Positions 5,365 through 9,040 of a DNA stretch of 9,040 bases are shown piece by piece. This DNA comes from Candidatus Gastranaerophilales bacterium. GTDB taxonomy: Bacteria > Cyanobacteriota > Vampirovibrionia > Gastranaerophilales > CAJFVJ01. The notes under the pieces are model-generated. The model saw only the letters and a program-made list of their open reading frames with translations. It ran no database searches and had not been told where the DNA came from. Each line of letters opens with the position of its first letter. Position 1 is the first letter of the stretch. The stretch covers positions 1 through 9,040 of the forward strand of contig JAQUTS010000067.1 in NCBI GenBank assembly GCA_028694275.1. The letters run 5' to 3'. The position numbers and the translations under genes were made by a program.

Positions 5365-5556
5365 ATGTCTAGACAATGCGAAATTTGTGGTAAAAAACCT
5401 TTGAAAGCAGCAAAAAGATCTTTCTCAAACAAAGCTCATACATACAAACAGATTCCTAACTTGCAATCTGTAAAAGCTGTTATCAACGGAAAAGTTAAAA
5501 AAGCTAACGTTTGTACTTCTTGCATCAGAGCAAATAAAGTACAAAAAGCAGTTTAG
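5365..5556 (+). CDS. rpmB: 50S ribosomal protein L28, zinc-binding short form
   Basis: This 63-residue, strongly basic protein of the large ribosomal subunit begins MSRQCEICGKKP, the usual L28 opening, and contains the conserved PNLQSVKAVINGK segment (31-43). Its length matches the short Bacillus-type L28 of about 62 residues and is clearly shorter than the form of nearly 80 residues in Escherichia coli and cyanobacteria. Two CxxC pairs (Cys5/Cys8 and Cys50/Cys53) predict a zinc ribbon, the C-plus version of this protein. ATG at 5365 is chosen because AAGGA at 5353-5357 precedes it and because the upstream extension to 5290 covers the promoter and is not L28-like. The gene appears to be transcribed alone, from the promoter at 5297-5325 to the terminator at 5579-5611. 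Confidence 0.95.
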   Translation: MSRQCEICGKKPLKAAKRSFSNKAHTYKQIPNLQSVKAVINGKVKKANVCTSCIRANKVQKAV

Positions 5557-5578
5557 TTTAGGTTTTTCAGGTTATACG

Positions 5579-5611
5579 AAAAGAAGACTTTTCTTTGAAG
5601 TCTTCTTTTTT
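5579..5611 (+). terminator. Strong intrinsic terminator after rpmB
   Basis: AAAAGAAGACTT (5579-5590) pairs perfectly over 12 bases with AAGTCTTCTTTT (5598-5609) around a seven-base loop, and six T end at 5611. The mirrored A tract (5579-5582) gives some potential on the minus strand too. The ribF ribosome binding site begins only four bases later, so ribF is probably expressed by read-through or from a promoter I cannot see. Confidence 0.88.
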
Positions 5612-5614
5612 AAT

Positions 5615-5619
5615 AAGGA
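5615..5619 (+). promoter_or_regulatory. Ribosome binding site that sets the TTG start of ribF
   Basis: AAGGA lies eight bases before TTG at 5628-5630. The only upstream ATG in frame (5595) falls inside the terminator hairpin, so the TTG is the sensible start. Confidence 0.7.
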
Positions 5620-5627
5620 TTTTTATA

Positions 5628-6530
5628 TTGTTAATTTTTAAACATGCAAAACCTGATTTGTTACAAGAGTCTTCTATCGCGCTTGGATTTTTTGACGGTA
5701 TCCATCTTGGGCATTGTTCTGTAATCAAGTCTATGTTGAAAAAATCAAAGCAACTTGGGGTATCATCTTGTGTTGTGACTTTTGCGAATCATCCTCTTGA
5801 ACTTTTACAAAATAAAAAAATTACATCTGTCATTACCCTTGAAAAAAGACTGGATATTATCCAAAAACTCGGCGTGGATGCTGTTTTGCTTTTGGATTTT
5901 ACTCCTGAATTGATTTCTTTGTCAGCAGAATCTTATTTGAAAAAAATCCTTGTTGATTCTTTGCACCCTCGATGTATCACTGTTGGCTTCAATCATTTTT
6001 TTGGGGCTAATAAAAAAGGTGATAATCAATTTTTGCAAGATAACGCTTCTCGTTATGGGTATGAGGTTATTTGCGTGCCTCCTGTTGAGTATGATTCAAA
6101 GGTTGTGAGCAGTTCTTTGATCAAAAAATGTTTGCAAGCAGGTGATTTTGAGCACATAAGTAAGTATCTCGGACGTGATTACTCTTTGGACGGTGAAGTT
6201 GTAAAGGGGCGCGAAATTGGTCGTACAATTGGCTTTGCTACCGCTAATTTGATGCCCAAATTCGATTTGGAACCTGTCCCAAATGGGGTGTACTCAGGTT
6301 GGGCCGTTGTTCAAGGCAAAAAATACAAAGCGATGATTAATGTAGGCAAAGCACCTACATTAAAAGATGGCGAGATAACTATCGAGGCGCATTTATTAAA
6401 CTTCGATAAAGATATTTACGGGCAAAATATCGAAGTGGGTTTTGTTCATAAAATTCGTGATGAAAAAAAATTCGCTTCTAAAGAAGATTTGATTGCACAA
6501 ATCAAACAGGATTTGGCATCCATCCGATAA
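5628..6530 (+). CDS. ribF: Bifunctional riboflavin kinase / FAD synthetase
   Basis: This 300-residue cytoplasmic enzyme phosphorylates riboflavin to FMN and then adenylates FMN to FAD. The N-terminal FAD synthetase domain carries GFFDGIHLGH at 20-29 (nucleotidyltransferase HxGH type), TFANHPLELL near 51-60, VGFNHFFGANKKGD near 119-132, and SSSLIK at 161-166, which stands for the SSTxIR motif. The C-terminal kinase domain has GREIGRTIGFATANL at 194-208, PNGVYSGW at 218-225, the Mg/flavin-site region NVGKAPTL near 238-245, and the likely catalytic base Glu in TIEAHLLNF (about 253). The usual PTAN motif reads ATAN here, a Pro-to-Ala change. The start is TTG at 5628, with AAGGA eight bases upstream. 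The gene sits directly after the rpmB terminator and converges on lysC. Length and motif order are normal for RibF. Confidence 0.95.
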   Translation: MLIFKHAKPDLLQESSIALGFFDGIHLGHCSVIKSMLKKSKQLGVSSCVVTFANHPLELLQNKKITSVITLEKRLDIIQKLGVDAVLLLDFTPELISLSAESYLKKILVDSLHPRCITVGFNHFFGANKKGDNQFLQDNASRYGYEVICVPPVEYDSKVVSSSLIKKCLQAGDFEHISKYLGRDYSLDGEVVKGREIGRTIGFATANLMPKFDLEPVPNGVYSGWAVVQGKKYKAMINVGKAPTLKDGEITIEAHLLNFDKDIYGQNIEVGFVHKIRDEKKFASKEDLIAQIKQDLASIR

Positions 6531-6579
6531 TATTTTGTAATGGTATGTATATTTTTAGTTATGATTTAGTTTTAAAAAC

Positions 6580-7086
6580 TTAACTTTGAACTTTAGCTTC
6601 TTTATCTGCATTTAGTTCAAATTTGTCATGCAAGGCTTTTACTGCTTCTTTTGCGTAGTCTTTGTCGATGATACAGCTGATTTTGATTTCGCTTGTTGAA
6701 ATCATTTTTATGTTGATACCTGTATCCGCAATGGCTGAGAACATATCTGCCGCAACACCGGGTTTGTCAATCATTCCTGCGCCTACAATGCTTATTTTGG
6801 CTACATGTCTGTCAAGAACGACATCCTCATATCCTATTTGGGCTTGAAGGTTATTCAAAATTGACATTGTTTGCTCAGAGTCACTTTCATCTACAGTGAA
6901 CGCCATATCACGGATATTATTTTCATCACCGTATGATTGGATAATCATATCTACGCTTATATTGTTGTCAGCAAGAGTTGAGAAGATTTTGGCCGCGCTA
7001 CCTGGTTTGTCAGGGACTTTTGTGATCGCAACTTTTACCTGCGACAAATCTGCTGCAACACCGCTTACGGGTCTATATATTTCCAT
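6580..7086 (-). CDS. Nested in-frame aspartate kinase beta (regulatory) subunit
   Basis: An in-frame ATG at codon 247 of lysC (7086) is preceded by AGGAG (7095-7099) at an ideal eight-base distance. Starting there gives a 168-residue protein, MEIYRPVSGVAADLSQVKV onwards, made up of the two ACT domains alone. Bacillus subtilis AKII and Corynebacterium glutamicum aspartokinase are known alpha2beta2 enzymes whose beta chains of about 165-172 residues start at the matching place by internal initiation. The beginning of the C. glutamicum beta chain is similar in layout, a Met just before the GVA segment. I infer the same arrangement here: beta would bind the inhibitory amino acid together with the ACT domains of alpha. 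Expression is not shown by the sequence, but the strong Shine-Dalgarno inside a coding region is unusual. Confidence 0.6.
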   Translation of the reverse strand: MEIYRPVSGVAADLSQVKVAITKVPDKPGSAAKIFSTLADNNISVDMIIQSYGDENNIRDMAFTVDESDSEQTMSILNNLQAQIGYEDVVLDRHVAKISIVGAGMIDKPGVAADMFSAIADTGINIKMISTSEIKISCIIDKDYAKEAVKALHDKFELNADKEAKVQS

Positions 7087-7824
7087 TTCTTCTACTCCTA
7101 TAATTAAGGTTCCTAAATCTTGATGGTTGAAGCTGCTTCTCACTCTCATCGGCATAGAAAACTGTTTTGCCGTTTCAACCGAACGCGGGTGCAAAACATT
7201 TGCGCCGACTCTTGCAAGTTCGAGCATTTCTTCATAAGAAATTACATCTAATCTTGATGCTGTCGGTACAACGCGAGGGTCTGCTGTGTATACGGCATCT
7301 ACATCCGTATAGATATCACATCTTTCTGCGCCCAAGGCAGAAGCTAAAGCTACAGCCGATGTATCAGAGCCGCCTCTTCCAAGAGTTGTGATTTCACCAT
7401 CAGGTGTGATTCCTTGAAAACCTGCAGCTACAACGATAAGACCGTTATCAAGATTTCTTTTGAGTTTTTTTGTTTTGATGTCTACAATTCTGGCTTTAGA
7501 GTGAACATTTTCTGTAATGATGCCGATTTGGGCTGCATTCATACTTATTGCTCTATGACCTGCTTGTTGAATAGCCATTGTCAATAGGGCTATGGATACT
7601 TGCTCACCTGTTGTAAGCAGCATATCCATTTCTCTCAAAGAAGGATTAGGGCTGATTTCGCTCGCCAAATCAACAAGATAGTCAGTTGTTTTTCCCATCG
7701 CTGAAACTACTACGACAACTTGATGACCTTTTTCTTTTTCTCTGATTACGGCTTGCGCTACGTTTTTTATTTTTGTTGGATCTGCTACTGAAGTTCCGCC
7801 AAATTTTTGTACTACAATACTCAC
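6580..7824 (-). CDS. lysC: Aspartate kinase (alpha subunit), feedback-regulated
   Basis: This 414-residue enzyme phosphorylates aspartate, the first step towards lysine/diaminopimelate, threonine and methionine. The kinase domain begins VVQKFGGTSVAD (KFGGTS at 7-12) and contains TTGEQVS at 71-77, GFQGITPDGEITTLGRGGSD at 135-154, and YTDVDAVYTADPR at 172-184. Two ACT domains follow (about 262-335 and 342-410), opening VKVAITKVPDKPG and AKISIVGAGMIDKPG. They normally bind the end-product amino acid, but which effector cannot be read here. The length fits the monofunctional two-ACT class of Bacillus AKII and Corynebacterium, not the longer four-ACT cyanobacterial form. The start is GTG at 7824; its GTGA overlaps the stop of the TPR gene by four bases, with AAGG (7835-7838) ten bases upstream, which suggests translational coupling. 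An internal start at 7086 probably gives a beta subunit. Confidence 0.96.
   Translation of the reverse strand: MSIVVQKFGGTSVADPTKIKNVAQAVIREKEKGHQVVVVVSAMGKTTDYLVDLASEISPNPSLREMDMLLTTGEQVSIALLTMAIQQAGHRAISMNAAQIGIITENVHSKARIVDIKTKKLKRNLDNGLIVVAAGFQGITPDGEITTLGRGGSDTSAVALASALGAERCDIYTDVDAVYTADPRVVPTASRLDVISYEEMLELARVGANVLHPRSVETAKQFSMPMRVRSSFNHQDLGTLIIGVEEMEIYRPVSGVAADLSQVKVAITKVPDKPGSAAKIFSTLADNNISVDMIIQSYGDENNIRDMAFTVDESDSEQTMSILNNLQAQIGYEDVVLDRHVAKISIVGAGMIDKPGVAADMFSAIADTGINIKMISTSEIKISCIIDKDYAKEAVKALHDKFELNADKEAKVQS
7095..7099 (-). promoter_or_regulatory. Internal ribosome binding site in lysC for the beta subunit
   Basis: AGGAG on the minus strand lies eight bases before the internal ATG at 7086. 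It is a better match than the AAGG that serves the lysC GTG start itself. Confidence 0.6.
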
Positions 7825-9040
7825 TCTGCTTGTGCCTTATAATTCATAATTTCTTCTTTTAATAGCGTACCAAAATCAGCTTCAAAGTCAAGTTTTTCAA
7901 AGGCCATGTCAAGATATTTCAAAATCAGTTCTTTTTCATTTGGATACAGGTGTATCAGGTTTACAAATTCGTATCTGAATCCCTCTTTGTCGCCGAGTTT
8001 TGCCTTTACATATGCCAAATTGGCAAGGACTGTCGAATTTGTGTAGTTTTGATCTATCAACTTATACAAATATTCAATGGCTTTATGATAGTAGTCAAAA
8101 TAGCCCCAAACGTCTGCTATTTCTATGTATGCAAATGCCAAAAAGTTTGTCACTTCAATAGCTTCGGGGAATTTTTCTTTTACCTCATCCAAAAGAGCAA
8201 TAGCTTCTTCTTTTGAGTTTTTTTTGATGAAAATTTCTGCTTTGCATAAATACGCAACGCTGTATTCAGGATCCAGGCTTAAAGTGGCGTTGATTTTTTC
8301 CAGTGCATTATCCAAATCATTTGCCATCATAAGGATTTTTCCGTATTCAAAGAGAATATCTTTATTTTCTTTTTTTAGTTGGAAGGCTCTTCGAATTCTT
8401 CTTATAGCTTCTTTGAAGTTGTCTTCTTTTGCCTGGATTTCTGCAAGTTCTAACAATGCAGAGAGGTGCTCAGGATAGTATTCTAAAGTCTTTTCATAGT
8501 ATATTATTGCATTTGATGTTTGGTTCATCATTCGGTACGAAGAAGCAATATTGTAGTAAAGTTTGTGGTTATTTCTTGTATTTTTTAATACTGTGTTGAA
8601 GCAACTTATGGCTTTTTTATGTTCATTTGTTGCCTGATAGCTTTCGCCAAGCTCTGTTATTGAGTTGTAATCAGTTGTGTTTATTCTGCATATCAATTGC
8701 AGCATCTGTATCGCTTTTGGCAAATCGCCCAAGAATCTTATTGCTCTTGCTTGATAATATTTGATCGAAATATCATCAGGAGCCAGCATGCAAGCATGAT
8801 TGAGCTTTTCAAGCGATGTTTTGTAGTCTTCGAACTTTTGTAAACTCGCACCCCAAGACAGATAAAGAGTGGAGTGGTTTTTGTTGATTTTTTCAGCTGT
8901 TAGATAACAGTCTTCGCATTCTTCTTTCATTCCTTGCGCTGCAAAGGCTTCAGCCATAACAATGTAACTTTCGACTTTCAGAGGAAAAAGATTGATGCTT
9001 TTTTTTGCGTTTTTAATCGCTTTTTCGTAGTCTTTTTTCT
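7821..9040 (-). CDS. Tetratricopeptide-repeat protein, 5' end beyond the window
   Basis: The open frame covers 405 residues up to the stop at 7821 and continues past 9040 without a start. A Met codon at 8957 lies in the middle of a repeat (VESYIVMAEAFAAQG), so it is unlikely to be the true start. Nearly the whole protein consists of about ten to eleven 34-residue TPR units. Examples are NSITELGESYQATNEHKKAI, KLYYNIASSYRMMNQTSNAI and SALLELAEIQAKEDNFKEAI. The helix pairs show the usual Gly/Ala-small and Pro turn positions (YPEH, DPEY, LYPNE). The last about 20 residues (EADFGTLLKEEIMNYKAQAE) lie outside the repeats. No signal peptide, membrane span or enzymatic domain is visible in this part. 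TPR arrays are protein-binding scaffolds; the partner is unknown. The four-base overlap with lysC marks the two as one operon, which does not by itself mean a shared pathway. Confidence 0.88.
   Translation of the reverse strand, partial: KKDYEKAIKNAKKSINLFPLKVESYIVMAEAFAAQGMKEECEDCYLTAEKINKNHSTLYLSWGASLQKFEDYKTSLEKLNHACMLAPDDISIKYYQARAIRFLGDLPKAIQMLQLICRINTTDYNSITELGESYQATNEHKKAISCFNTVLKNTRNNHKLYYNIASSYRMMNQTSNAIIYYEKTLEYYPEHLSALLELAEIQAKEDNFKEAIRRIRRAFQLKKENKDILFEYGKILMMANDLDNALEKINATLSLDPEYSVAYLCKAEIFIKKNSKEEAIALLDEVKEKFPEAIEVTNFLAFAYIEIADVWGYFDYYHKAIEYLYKLIDQNYTNSTVLANLAYVKAKLGDKEGFRYEFVNLIHLYPNEKELILKYLDMAFEKLDFEADFGTLLKEEIMNYKAQAE

Noticed and set aside
6531..6579. Expected terminator between convergent ribF and lysC
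   Set aside because: Only a short AGTTTT/AAAACT palindrome with no room for a loop is present; no credible hairpin with a T tract.
1..9040. tRNA, rRNA, CRISPR, insertion sequence, toxin-antitoxin, defence or phage genes
   Set aside because: No cloverleaf, regular repeat array, transposase motif or known defence motif was seen on either strand; nearly all of the sequence is explained by ordinary genes.

Overview
This is a low-GC bacterial chromosomal window that is densely packed with ordinary, mostly housekeeping genes. I see no tRNA, rRNA, CRISPR array, insertion sequence or phage module. The lineage is an inference. The best guess is an uncultured gut-type relative of the cyanobacteria (Vampirovibrionia/Melainabacteria, Gastranaerophilales-like). 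The reasons are the AT-rich base composition, small soluble proteins carrying a short N-terminal FG/FKG motif, and a DnaX that ends in a short hydrophobic/acidic tail. A Firmicutes-like organism cannot be excluded from sequence alone, because the L28 is of the short Cys-rich type.

Layout. 1-273 (minus) is the start of a small unknown protein. 361-1251 (minus) is a radical SAM enzyme with extra C-terminal cysteines. 1375-3198 (minus) is dnaX, encoding the clamp-loader tau subunit. Running divergently from it is an S66-family LD-carboxypeptidase (3256-4140, plus). That gene ends at a bidirectional terminator and faces a two-gene minus-strand unit of unknown function (4602-5063 and 4189-4566, the second HEAT-like). 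A gap of about 300 bases (5064-5364) holds promoters in both directions. The plus strand then carries rpmB (5365-5556) with a strong intrinsic terminator, followed by ribF (5628-6530). Converging on ribF is a minus-strand unit in which a TPR protein (cut by the window edge at 9040) overlaps lysC (6580-7824) by four bases.

The genes cover replication (dnaX), translation (rpmB), flavin cofactor synthesis (ribF), aspartate-family amino acid synthesis (lysC) and probably wall recycling (S66 peptidase). Lysine/diaminopimelate synthesis and peptidoglycan recycling are linked in general biology, but nothing here shows that they are co-regulated. Three genes use non-ATG starts supported by ribosome binding sites: dnaX (TTG), ribF (TTG) and lysC (GTG).

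I found no convincing new defence or mobile system. The most interesting signals are small. dnaX has a run of ten A followed by a hairpin and immediate out-of-frame stops, suggesting a second, shorter clamp-loader product. lysC has a well-placed internal ribosome binding site that would make a separate regulatory beta subunit. There are also unknown small proteins sharing an FG-containing N-terminus.
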